NCBI GenBank assembly: GCA_002782905.1
Contig: PFJA01000123.1
Location: 1-14,967, forward strand
Origin: Lysobacterales bacterium CG_4_10_14_3_um_filter_64_11
GTDB lineage: Bacteria; Pseudomonadota; Gammaproteobacteria; Xanthomonadales; Xanthomonadaceae
Reading direction: 5' to 3'
DNA: 14,967 nucleotides
The stretch's first letter is position 1. Every line of letters starts with the position of its first letter. Below are positions 7,064 to 14,708 of this stretch, one piece after another. The notes under the pieces were generated by a model. That model saw only the letters and a program-made list of their open reading frames with translations. It did no database searches and was not told the origin of the DNA. The position numbers were made by a program, and so were the translations under genes.

Positions 7064-7477
7064 TCAGTGCTCGGGGGTGGCGACAAAACCAACTTTGCGG
7101 ATACCGGTTGCCTTGGCCACCTTCACCACGTCGCGAATGATCTTGTAGCGGGTCGTGCCATCGGCGCGAATATCAACCTGGGGCTGCGGCACTTTCTGTG
7201 CCTCGACCGCCAACTGCGTCTCCAACATTTGCATGTTGATCGGTTGATCGTTCCAGAAAATCGCGCCGGTGTCCTTGATCGCCAGGGTAATCGGCTGGAT
7301 CGGCGGCTCCGGCCGATTCTCCAGCGTCGCCTCCGGCAGCTTGATCTGTACCTTGTGCGACATCAATGGCGCGGTGATCATGAAAATGATCAGCAGCACC
7401 AACATCACGTCCACCAGAGGCGTGACATTGATTTCAGCCATCGGGCCACCACCGCCGCTATTGCTGCTGAACGCCAT
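7064..7477 (-). CDS. exbD: ExbD-family proton-channel subunit (first copy)
   Basis: A 137-residue ExbD/TolR protein with a short Gly-rich cytoplasmic N-terminus, one membrane helix (about 20-40) and a periplasmic domain. The conserved EINVTPLVDVMLVLLIIFM contains the proton-pathway aspartate at D23. GGGAGA lies 9 nt before the ATG. It is 30 bp after exbB and 20 bp before the second exbD, in one clear operon. Its periplasmic part differs considerably from the second copy (for example IKLPEATLENRPEPP against VDLPQPSKNLEQPKD), so the two may contact different TonB partners or receptors. Confidence 0.93.
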   Translation of the reverse strand: MAFSSNSGGGGPMAEINVTPLVDVMLVLLIIFMITAPLMSHKVQIKLPEATLENRPEPPIQPITLAIKDTGAIFWNDQPINMQMLETQLAVEAQKVPQPQVDIRADGTTRYKIIRDVVKVAKATGIRKVGFVATPEH

Positions 7478-7507
7478 GGCTATCTATCTCCCGAACTTCT
7501 GTGTGGC

Positions 7508-8395
7508 TCAGCGCTTGGCTGCCGATTCACCGACACGCGAGCCAGTGGCGAAGAAGTCGTGCAGGTCATGCGCGAACGTGTCGAACTGAGAGTTGGTCAC
7601 CCGGTTCACGCGCACAAACGCGTTGTACGCCAGCACCGCGGGAATGGCGACAAACAGACCGAGTGCGGTCATGATCAGCGCTTCACCCACTGGGCCCGCT
7701 ACCGCGTCGATCGAGGCCTGGCCGGTCTGGCCAATCCGGATCAAGGCATGATAAATGCCCCACACAGTACCGAGCAGGCCGACGAACGGTGCGGTCGCAC
7801 CCACCGTGGCGAGCCAGGTCATGCCGCTTTCCAGGCGCCCGCTTTCGCGCGTCACTGCCTGACGCAGGGCGCGATCGATGAACTCCGAGCGATTGAGCGC
7901 TTCGGCCAGACGCGACCCTTCGCTGCGCTGGTGGTGCGCGGCAGCTTCGGCGCAATCGAGCGCGATCTTGGAGAACGGCTCGGTTTTCGGCTGTTCCTGC
8001 ATGTAGTGAATCGCATCCTGGGCGTTGGTCGTCTCCCAGAAGGTGCGAACCACCCGATCTGCACGCGATTTCACGCGCAGATTGGACAGGATATTGACCA
8101 CCGTGTAATACCACGAACCGATCGACATCACCACCAAGGTGACGAACACCACCCAACCGACGACATCGAAGCCAACCAACAGATGGTCGAAGCCCATCTG
8201 CTGAAACGCTTCCGCGTCGGTGTCGGTGATGCCGGTCGGCATCGCGCCGGCGGGCGCGGCGCCTGCTTCTGCCGGTGCCGTGACTACAGCGTCAGTGGTT
8301 GACGGCGGGGCGGCGACGGCCGCAGCGTTCGGATCCACCTCAGTGGTGGCCGATGCCGGATCAACCGGCTGGGAGTTGGACGTATCCTGCAGCAT
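7508..8395 (-). CDS. exbB: ExbB/TolQ/MotA-family proton channel
   Basis: A 295-residue protein with three membrane helices at about residues 76-100, 194-216 and 236-260. The conserved second-helix region PFVGLLGTVWGIYHAL (203-218) is typical of ExbB/TolQ. With ExbD it forms the inner-membrane channel that energises TonB. The roughly 70 residues before the first helix are Ala/Pro/Thr-rich, low in complexity and free of a clear cleavable signal, which is longer than in E. coli ExbB. The start is supported by AGAAGG (8404-8409) 8 nt before the ATG. It is the second gene of tonB-exbB-exbD-exbD, 45 bp after tonB. Confidence 0.93.
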   Translation of the reverse strand: MLQDTSNSQPVDPASATTEVDPNAAAVAAPPSTTDAVVTAPAEAGAAPAGAMPTGITDTDAEAFQQMGFDHLLVGFDVVGWVVFVTLVVMSIGSWYYTVVNILSNLRVKSRADRVVRTFWETTNAQDAIHYMQEQPKTEPFSKIALDCAEAAAHHQRSEGSRLAEALNRSEFIDRALRQAVTRESGRLESGMTWLATVGATAPFVGLLGTVWGIYHALIRIGQTGQASIDAVAGPVGEALIMTALGLFVAIPAVLAYNAFVRVNRVTNSQFDTFAHDLHDFFATGSRVGESAAKR

Positions 8396-8440
8396 AACGC
8401 GTACCTTCTGGTTGAAAAGTTGCCTTGGGGTGGGAAAGCA

Positions 8441-9097
<657 letters not shown>

Positions 9098-9181
9098 GCG
9101 CGGGGCGACTTGCTCTTGACCGGTGCAGCAGCGGCTCTGATCGCGGGATGCAATCGCAGCCTGAAGCAGCGGTAACTTGTT

Positions 9182-9210
9182 AGCCTATACGAATGGACCG
9201 CCGACGCCAA
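9182..9210 (-). promoter_or_regulatory. Possible promoter of the tonB operon
   Basis: On the minus strand TTGGCG (9205-9210) and TAGGCT (9182-9187) are 17 bp apart and lie about 85-113 bp before the tonB start. Each matches the sigma70 consensus at only three of six positions, so this is a tentative call resting mainly on spacing and on the need for a promoter in the 133-bp gap. Confidence 0.28.
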
Positions 9211-9230
9211 GCGTCTCGCGGCCCGCCAGA

Positions 9231-10559
9231 TTACCGTACTTTGTTCTTGCGTAGCCACTCTTCGGCGTTGGCTTTGGTTTCGGGGTATTTCGCCGCTTCC
9301 TTCATCGCTGCCGCGGTTGCTGCGCGATTGCCCAGATTGTGCTCGACCTGACCGAGCAGTACGTGGGCATGGCCTGGCGTCGACAGGCCTTTGGCCAACG
9401 CCGCGTTGGCGGCAGCCTTGGCTTCTGCGAAGCGACCCTCGGTTGCGTAAATGCGCGCAAGATTAAGGGTTGGCGCGCCGTCCGTGGCAAGTTCCGCTGC
9501 CTTCTGGTACGCCGCTATGGCTTCGGGTATCTGCTCAGAAAAATAGTGCGATTGCGCGAGCACCGTATAGACCTGCACATTCTTTTCCAGAATGCCTTTG
9601 TCGAGACCCTCGTTGATTATCGCGATCACGTCGGCATCGTGCCCCTCGATGTTGGCATACAGCGAGTACAACGCCCGGTAATCGCGATCCGTGGTCAGCA
9701 ATCCTTGCGCTCGCATGTCATTGAGCACCGCGACTGCCGCATCATTATCGCCCGCCTCCTGGTACATGCCGGCGAGGTTGGTGCGCAGGGCCTTGTCGGT
9801 CGGGTCGGCGGCAATCAGCAACTTCAGTGTTTCCGCCGCTTGCAGTGGTTGCTCGGTTTGCGCGTACAACGCCACCAGCAGCCGCTGCCAACTGGATTTT
9901 GGCTCCGGTGCCGCTGCAACCAGCTGTCTGGTCAACTCCAGCGCTTCGGGATAGCGCTCCAGTTGGTACAGCGCGTTGGCCTTGATGATCAGGTAGTCGG
10001 GGTTGTCGGTTCGTGTTTCCGCGACCAGGCGATCGAACACCGCCAACCCTTCTTCGGCACGATCCTCGTTGATCAGTGTCTGCGCCAGCACCAGCATGGT
10101 CTGGTAGTGCTGGTCGTTGGACAGTGCATCGGCCGCCAGTGCCGCCTGCAAAAAATCGACCGAACCTTGCACATCGTCCTGTTCCAGCCGGATATCGGCC
10201 ATGACCCGATTGACGAAAGCGCGCGTATAGCCGGTGGTCTTGGCGTTGGCGAGCAATTCCTCGCCCATGGTCTGCGCCTTGGCCTGTTCGTCGGGCTCGC
10301 CCTGCGACAAATCGAGAATCTTCTGGATGCTGCGCTGATCCCGGCTCGACAAGCGGATTTTTGGATCCTCGCGGGTTGCCAATGGGAACAGTGGTTGCGC
10401 CTTGGCGTCTTTCTTCTTGTTGCCACGCTTGCGTGCGTTGCTGTCGTCGGTGCCACCACGGCGATCACGACTACCGTCGGTGTCTTGCGCGGCCAACGGC
10501 ACCCATGGCGCCGCCACGAGTGAAATTACCATCAGCAATAAAACGAAGAGCCGCGTCAT
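9231..10559 (-). CDS. Exported tetratricopeptide-repeat protein
   Basis: A 442-residue protein with a signal peptide (residues 1 to about 24, MTRLFVLLLMVISL, ending PLAAQ). A strongly charged linker rich in Arg, Lys and Asp (about 28-55) follows, then helical TPR repeats across most of the rest; YPEALELTRQLVAAAP and DKALRTNLAGMYQEAGD are clear units. TPR arrays bind other proteins, so this is probably a periplasmic scaffold or assembly factor; no enzymatic domain is visible. AGAGG (10566-10570) lies 6 nt before the ATG and supports the start. It lies between the M48 lipoprotein gene (123 bp upstream) and tonB (133 bp downstream) on the same strand. This may mean a link to envelope maintenance or TonB-dependent transport, but that is inference. 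Confidence 0.85.
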   Translation of the reverse strand: MTRLFVLLLMVISLVAAPWVPLAAQDTDGSRDRRGGTDDSNARKRGNKKKDAKAQPLFPLATREDPKIRLSSRDQRSIQKILDLSQGEPDEQAKAQTMGEELLANAKTTGYTRAFVNRVMADIRLEQDDVQGSVDFLQAALAADALSNDQHYQTMLVLAQTLINEDRAEEGLAVFDRLVAETRTDNPDYLIIKANALYQLERYPEALELTRQLVAAAPEPKSSWQRLLVALYAQTEQPLQAAETLKLLIAADPTDKALRTNLAGMYQEAGDNDAAVAVLNDMRAQGLLTTDRDYRALYSLYANIEGHDADVIAIINEGLDKGILEKNVQVYTVLAQSHYFSEQIPEAIAAYQKAAELATDGAPTLNLARIYATEGRFAEAKAAANAALAKGLSTPGHAHVLLGQVEHNLGNRAATAAAMKEAAKYPETKANAEEWLRKNKVR

Positions 10560-10682
10560 GAGATACCTCTAGCATTGCGATGTGCAGGCGCCGGGCGCAT
10601 CGCCGGGCCGACCATCAAGGGTGCGCTAGGGTAACCGCAATTAGTGCGATTGCTCAAGTGTTCCCCCGATCGTGCCGATCAA

Positions 10683-11501
10683 TCAGCGGCGCAGCGCACA
10701 GTTTGGGCGCAGCCCCTGCTCGCGTGCGCGCGCGCTCACCGTGGCCAGCGTTGCCACTTGGGCCTGTAACCGCGCAATGCGCTGACTCGGATCCGGATGG
10801 GTCGACAGCCACGGTAGCGGCCGCGACGCGGACGATTGCTTGCTCATGTTTTGCCACAGCGCAACCGCTTGTGCCGGATCAAACCCGGCCTGCGCCATCA
10901 GACGTTGCCCGAACACATCCGCCTCGCTTTCATGTTTGCGCGAAAACGGCAGCAACACGCCGACCTGTGCGCCCAGGCCCAGCGCGCTCATCACCGCACT
11001 GCTGGTTTGCGCGGTTGCCCGCGCGCCGACGTAGGCGTTGACCATGCCGAGGCCGGCTTCGGTCATTGCTGCCGTTGATACCCGCTCGTTGGAATGCCGG
11101 AACACGACATGGCCGATCTCGTGGCCGAGCACCGCCGCGAGCTGGTCGGCGTTGGCGGCTACCGAGAACATGCCGGTGTTTACGCCAACCTTGCCGCCGG
11201 GCAACGCGAACGCGTTGGCGCTGTCGTCCTTGAACACCTGCACCTCCCACGCGGTCTTGCGCCATTGATCCGGCAACTGCGCGACCAATGCGTTCACGAC
11301 GCAGCGCACATAGGCTTCCCGCCGGGGCTCGCTGGCGATCGAACCCTCGCTCTTGAGGCGGTCAAATGACGCGCTGCCAAGCTGATTCATTTGCGCGTCG
11401 GAGTACAACAACATTTGCCCACGCCCACTGGGGGCGGTGGCGCAAGCCGTTAGCAGCGCGGTGCACAGCGCGGCACCTAGCAACGGGATCGACCGCTTCA
11501 T
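10683..11501 (-). CDS. M48-family zinc metalloprotease lipoprotein (LoiP/YggG-like)
   Basis: A 272-residue protein with a lipoprotein signal: lipobox LTAC with the acylated cysteine at C20, followed by Ala-Thr, which predicts outer-membrane sorting in the periplasm. The zinc site is complete, with HEIGH at 127-131 (H127, E128, H131) and the third ligand E191 in ESEAD. The motif STHPDPSQRI (233-242), common in periplasmic M48 enzymes, is also present. LoiP and BepA of E. coli are relatives that degrade or help assemble outer-membrane proteins. Unlike BepA, this one has no TPR tail, but the next gene encodes an exported TPR protein. GGAGA lies about 10 nt before the ATG. The gene is preceded by a long gene-free stretch. 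Confidence 0.9.
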   Translation of the reverse strand: MKRSIPLLGAALCTALLTACATAPSGRGQMLLYSDAQMNQLGSASFDRLKSEGSIASEPRREAYVRCVVNALVAQLPDQWRKTAWEVQVFKDDSANAFALPGGKVGVNTGMFSVAANADQLAAVLGHEIGHVVFRHSNERVSTAAMTEAGLGMVNAYVGARATAQTSSAVMSALGLGAQVGVLLPFSRKHESEADVFGQRLMAQAGFDPAQAVALWQNMSKQSSASRPLPWLSTHPDPSQRIARLQAQVATLATVSARAREQGLRPNCALRR

Positions 11502-11735
11502 GGCGTGCAGTTCTCCGGGTAAAGAATGGGTTTAGCAGAATGCAGGTTAATTTGCCGTCAACGCGCGGCCCATTGTGCGCGCTTGCGCGCCAGAACCGCG
11601 CGCATCTGTCGAAACCGCAGCGAGCGGCAAGGCGCTCGGCGTGCAGGAACCGCAGTGTGCAGGCCGGTACCTGCGGATTCCGGGCGCAGCGCACCACACT
11701 ACGCCGCAATCGCTTTGCGCTGGCGGTTGCAAGCG

Positions 11736-11745
11736 CCCCCCCCCC
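11736..11745. repeat. Homopolymer of ten C
   Basis: Ten consecutive C bases lie in the gene-free stretch, about 235 bp before the start of the M48 protease gene. Tracts like this slip during replication and are also a common source of sequencing error. Confidence 0.9.
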
Positions 11746-11796
11746 TGCGGCCTGTCGGGTTTTGCCGGTCGAGGCGAAAAGTGGGTTGCGCGAGGA

Positions 11797-11858
11797 CAGA
11801 TTTTCGCCGGATTACCGACGTGTAGCACCGCTACCGGCCAAGATTCGGCGAAAATCTG
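11797..11858. repeat. 13-bp perfect inverted repeat with nested stem
   Basis: CAGATTTTCGCCG (11797-11809) is matched by its exact inverse CGGCGAAAATCTG (11846-11858). Inside the 36-nt loop a second perfect stem, GTAGC (11822-11826) and GCTAC (11830-11834), closes on ACC. Together they would fold into a two-tier hairpin in RNA of either strand. Confidence 0.7.
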
Positions 11859-11899
11859 CACCGCGGGCAGACGGATGTGCAGCCCGTGCCAGGTGAAGG

Positions 11900-12076
11900 C
11901 CGGCAGGCTGCTGGCAGCCGGTCGGGCTTGACGCTGATCTACTGCGGAAAAGCCGAGATGGGTCAAATTTTCCGCTCTTTCTCGTTGAAGGACCCTGCCA
12001 TTCGCCGCAAAAGCGCAAAAAGTCTGCCTCAAACCGGCTTTCCCTCGCGACGATCGGTCAAGCCCGGCAGGCTGCT
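11900..12076. repeat. Direct and inverted repeat pair
   Basis: CCGGCAGGCTGCT occurs at 11900-11912 and again at 12064-12076, the second copy touching the stop codon of the ATP-grasp gene. CGGGCTTGAC at 11923-11932 is inverted as GTCAAGCCCG at 12057-12066. The pairs bracket a 124-bp segment that itself contains the hairpin at 11944-11975, suggesting a repeated unit or a compound structure. Confidence 0.5.
11944..11975. repeat. 8-bp inverted repeat
   Basis: GCGGAAAA (11944-11951) pairs with TTTTCCGC (11968-11975) around 16 nt. Its sequence resembles the arms of the larger inverted repeat at 11797-11858, so the two may be diverged copies of one element. Confidence 0.5.
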
Positions 12077-13040
12077 AGGCAGGAAAGTTGTCGCGGGCAA
12101 AGCGGGCGCGAGCTTGCGGGTCTGCGTCGAGGGCACCGGCAGCATGCAGTCGTTCCACCGCGTGCAGCCGGTGCAACAAACCATTGCCGTTTGCCATCTG
12201 GATCGCCAGTCCGGGACGTGCATTCAGCTCCAGGATGAGTGGTCCGCGGGTACGATCCAGCACGAAATCCACGCCGACGTAGCCCAGTCCGGAAAGCTCG
12301 TAACAACTGGCGGCCATCTGTAGCAGGTGTTGCCAGTGAGGGATTTGCAGGCCGACGATGCTGTGCTCGGTATCCGGGTGTTCGCGGATCAGTTCGGTGC
12401 CCCAGACGCCACGGCGAGTGATCCCGCTGGGCAGGTCGATGCCCACCCCAATGGCGCCCTGATGCAGATTCGCCTTGCCATCGGACAAGCGCGTAGGCAG
12501 GCGGATCATGGCCATTACCGGATAGCCAAAAAACACAATGATGCGAATGTCCGGTACGCCGCGAAAGCTGACCTGATCGAAGATCGGGTCGAACTGAACG
12601 CAGTATTCGACCAGCAGATGATCGGGCTGACCACCGAGGGAGAACAGCCCGGAAAGCCCATTCGACAGGTGATGGGCAAACTCGCCGCGCGCCATCAAGT
12701 CGCCATTGGCGCGGCGATAGCTCTGACCGCGGCGACCGGTAATGACGAGTATCCCGTCACCGCCGGAGCCATGTGCGGGCTTGACCACGAATTGTTCGCG
12801 CCCTTCCAGCCGCTGATGCAAAGCCGCTATCTCGTGTTCTTCGCGCACGACCGCGTACAGCTCGGGCACCGGCAGCCCAGCGGCCAGCGCCAGCTTCTTG
12901 GTGATCAGCTTGTCGTCAACGCGCGGGTAGAACTTGCGTTGATTGTGCATCAACACATAATCGGCATTGCGTTGGCCGATGCCCATCAAGCCTAGACGGC
13001 GCAACGCGCGTGCAATGGCAATCGGGTTGAATCGCGACAT
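12075..13040 (-). CDS. Alpha-L-glutamate ligase-like ATP-grasp protein (RimK-related)
   Basis: A 321-residue soluble protein of the RimK-related ligase family that accompanies the inactive-transglutaminase/7TM proteins. The N-terminus has the family pattern (GIGQRNADYVL, then VDDKLITKKLA at 41-51). The ATP-grasp core shows the nucleotide lysine K87 in VVKPAHGSGGDG with its Gly-rich loop (91-96), D164 and R166 in DIRIIVF, and the metal ligands E271 and N273 in ELNARPGL. All catalytic residues expected for ATP-driven amide or peptide bond formation (acyl-phosphate intermediate) are present, so it should be active. The acceptor and amino acid are unknown; glutamate is only the family's namesake. 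It begins 4 bp after the stop of the 7TM gene, so the two are surely co-transcribed. The gene ends at a TAG inside a repeated 13-bp sequence. Confidence 0.88.
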   Translation of the reverse strand: MSRFNPIAIARALRRLGLMGIGQRNADYVLMHNQRKFYPRVDDKLITKKLALAAGLPVPELYAVVREEHEIAALHQRLEGREQFVVKPAHGSGGDGILVITGRRGQSYRRANGDLMARGEFAHHLSNGLSGLFSLGGQPDHLLVEYCVQFDPIFDQVSFRGVPDIRIIVFFGYPVMAMIRLPTRLSDGKANLHQGAIGVGIDLPSGITRRGVWGTELIREHPDTEHSIVGLQIPHWQHLLQMAASCYELSGLGYVGVDFVLDRTRGPLILELNARPGLAIQMANGNGLLHRLHAVERLHAAGALDADPQARARFARDNFPA

Positions 13041-13044
13041 GCGC

Positions 13045-14610
13045 TCAATCCTTGCTGCTGGGTGCTGCGGCGATCGGATCTGCCTCGCGCGCCAGCGCGC
13101 GGAAGCGGTACAACTCGGTCAGGCGATAGCCGGAGTAACGGCCCAGCAACAGGGTCAGGGCAAACAGCACCAGCAGTGTTTCCGGGAACACGAACACCAG
13201 GTGCTCCAGTGCTGGCCAACTCATCGCCAGATACGCGAGCGCGGCCACCAGCAGCGAGCCGATGCCTTCACGGATCGCGGTGCCGGCACCGCGCTCATCC
13301 CAGGCTACTGACATGCGCTCGATGGTCATCGCCATGATGACCATGGGAAACAGCGAGACCGACAAACCGACTTCAATGCCCAGGCGGTTGGAGAGCACGC
13401 TCACCAGTGCCATCAGCAACACCACCAGGATCAGGATCGCGGTCAGCCGGGGCACCAGCAGCAAGCGCAGCCGTTCCAGATAGAAACGTACCATCAGGCC
13501 AGCGCTGATCACCAAGGCAAACAGCAGGACGCCGGCGATCACGCCGGTGTCGCGGAACGCCAGCGCGATCAGCACCGGCATGAACGTGCCAAAGCTTTTG
13601 ATACCGACGATGTTGCGTAACAGCAACATGATGAAGGCACCGATCGGGATCATCAGCAGAACGCGATACACCGCCTGCGTTTGCAATGGCAGGCTGAGCA
13701 GCGAATAGCGCACCATGTTGGCGTCCTGAACCTCCAGCCGGCGCTCGGCCACCGCCATTGCATCGGCAAGATTGCGGCTCACCGTGAACTCCACGGAGGC
13801 CGCCGGGTTGGCGTCCACATGCAAGGTCGGTTGTTCACCGCTATGCCACAGCAAAAAATCGCGTGGCCAGCCTTGTGCGCCCGTGAGTGGGTCGATCAAG
13901 GTCCACTGCGCGCCGTTGTGCACCGCCAGCAACGCGCGTGGCGCCAAGCGATTGGCATCTTCATCGCTCAACATGAAACCGTTCAACACGCGCGCCGGGA
14001 TGTTGCGGGTTGCCAACAAGCTGGCGAAGAATCGGGCACGCTCACTGGGCGTTGCCAGCAATTCGCCGAGTATTGCCACCTCTTGGCCAGGCACTGGCTG
14101 ATTGAAGCGCTGCACCAACTCGCGCGCATAGGTGACGATGTCCGAGGAGAACTCGCGCACATCGTCGAGCAATGTCTGTGATGCGGCAGCCCAGGGCTCT
14201 TGCAGCGGCGGCGGTTTGGCGAGGACGGGTTCGTACGGCAGGTCCTCGGTGTCGCTCAATGCCGCGCGAACCAGTGTTGCCCGGTAATACAGCGCCTGTT
14301 CCCCGCGCGCGCGCCGAATCGCCCACTGCACCTCGCGTTTGCGCGGGCCGCGTTGTTCCAGCATGGAGTAGTTTCTGGCAATGAACTTTTCATCGACCAC
14401 GGTGAACCCGGGGGTCAGCGTCGGCAACTGCAAGGTGACGGTGTTGGGCCCTCGTTTGGGCCGGTAGACCACGCGCGCCTGCACCGTCCACACCGAGACT
14501 TCGCTTTGCGGCTGCAACGGAAACTTCAACACCTGCCACTTGTACGCCATCGCTGCCAAGGCAATGGCGGCGATGGTAAACGCCAGCAGATAGAGGTGGG
14601 TCTTTTTCAT
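13045..14610 (-). CDS. Inactive transglutaminase fused to seven membrane helices
   Basis: A 521-residue membrane protein. An N-terminal anchor helix (about 5-22) leads to a periplasmic part with a beta-rich domain (about 35-120) and a transglutaminase-like fold (about 155-250), then seven helices between about 314 and 489. In the papain-like core the usual Cys position (near S189 in ATPSERARFF) and the usual His position (R225) are substituted, while NIPARVLNGF and the Asp in WTLIDP (D240) remain. It is therefore probably a binding rather than a catalytic domain. Families of this build (Transglut_i_TM plus 7TM_transglut) occur with an ATP-grasp ligase, found here 4 bp downstream, and often a retropepsin-like protease, not seen here. 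The frame is open to 14952, but that extension overlaps gyrB; the ATG at 14610 (MKKTHLYLLAF) gives the expected start. Confidence 0.9.
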   Translation of the reverse strand: MKKTHLYLLAFTIAAIALAAMAYKWQVLKFPLQPQSEVSVWTVQARVVYRPKRGPNTVTLQLPTLTPGFTVVDEKFIARNYSMLEQRGPRKREVQWAIRRARGEQALYYRATLVRAALSDTEDLPYEPVLAKPPPLQEPWAAASQTLLDDVREFSSDIVTYARELVQRFNQPVPGQEVAILGELLATPSERARFFASLLATRNIPARVLNGFMLSDEDANRLAPRALLAVHNGAQWTLIDPLTGAQGWPRDFLLWHSGEQPTLHVDANPAASVEFTVSRNLADAMAVAERRLEVQDANMVRYSLLSLPLQTQAVYRVLLMIPIGAFIMLLLRNIVGIKSFGTFMPVLIALAFRDTGVIAGVLLFALVISAGLMVRFYLERLRLLLVPRLTAILILVVLLMALVSVLSNRLGIEVGLSVSLFPMVIMAMTIERMSVAWDERGAGTAIREGIGSLLVAALAYLAMSWPALEHLVFVFPETLLVLFALTLLLGRYSGYRLTELYRFRALAREADPIAAAPSSKD

Positions 14611-14643
14611 GGCGAACAGGCTATCCCCGGTCTGGGCCTGGAT

Positions 14644-14669
14644 TCCCGGGCAACGGCGGTTGGCCGGGA
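14644..14669. terminator. Hairpin after gyrB
   Basis: TCCCGG (14644-14649) pairs with CCGGGA (14664-14669), and inside it CAAC pairs with GTTG around a GGCG loop. It lies 39 bp after the gyrB stop and 33 bp before the 7TM start. There is no T-run, so it may act as a weak or factor-dependent terminator, a processing site, or leader structure for the next gene. Confidence 0.35.
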
Positions 14670-14708
14670 TGTCACGGTATATCGGCGCAGCAGGCGCGAC
14701 AAGCAGCG

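Larger units (their letters stand above)
11502..12074. other. 573-bp gene-free stretch rich in inverted repeats
   Basis: No convincing gene is present. The open frames here are short, overlap in several phases and have Arg/Cys/Pro-rich compositions typical of GC-rich noncoding DNA. The left third probably holds the promoter of the M48 gene. The right half (about 11736-12076) contains a C10 tract, a 13-bp inverted repeat, an 8-bp inverted repeat, a 13-bp direct repeat and several copies of GGCGAAAA-like strings in both orientations. It may be an intergenic repeat element or encode a structured RNA. No tRNA or known riboswitch is recognisable. Confidence 0.5.

Noticed and set aside
7043..8302. 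A 419-codon plus-strand open frame antisense to exbD and exbB
   Set aside because: It is the reverse of three confidently identified genes. The peptide is His/Arg/Gln-rich with no recognisable fold.
9098..9230. A Fur-box iron operator upstream of tonB
   Set aside because: The spacer has no AT-rich inverted sequence resembling GATAATGATAATCATTATC, so iron control cannot be claimed from sequence.
9339..10523. A 394-codon plus-strand open frame antisense to the TPR gene
   Set aside because: It mirrors the TPR gene, which has a signal peptide, a ribosome site and clear repeats. The antisense peptide has none of these.
11680..11735. Resemblance of the GGGCGCAGCGCACCACACTACG region to dispersed proteobacterial intergenic repeats built on GGTGCGC palindromes
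   Set aside because: Only one half of such an element is discernible and I cannot test copy number, so it is not annotated as a member of a named family.
11575..11931. Several overlapping plus-strand frames in the same spacer
   Set aside because: Multiple phases are open at once, which is expected at this GC content. None shows coding character.
11547..12032. A 161-codon minus-strand frame in the repeat-rich spacer
   Set aside because: It runs through the C10 tract and the inverted repeats. Its composition is Arg/Pro/Cys-rich, with no ribosome site or domain.
11501..13040. A toxin-antitoxin or phage-defence system hidden in the spacer next to the ATP-grasp gene
   Set aside because: No paired small genes, nuclease motifs or phage-like genes are present, and the ATP-grasp protein fits the 7TM-associated ligase family.
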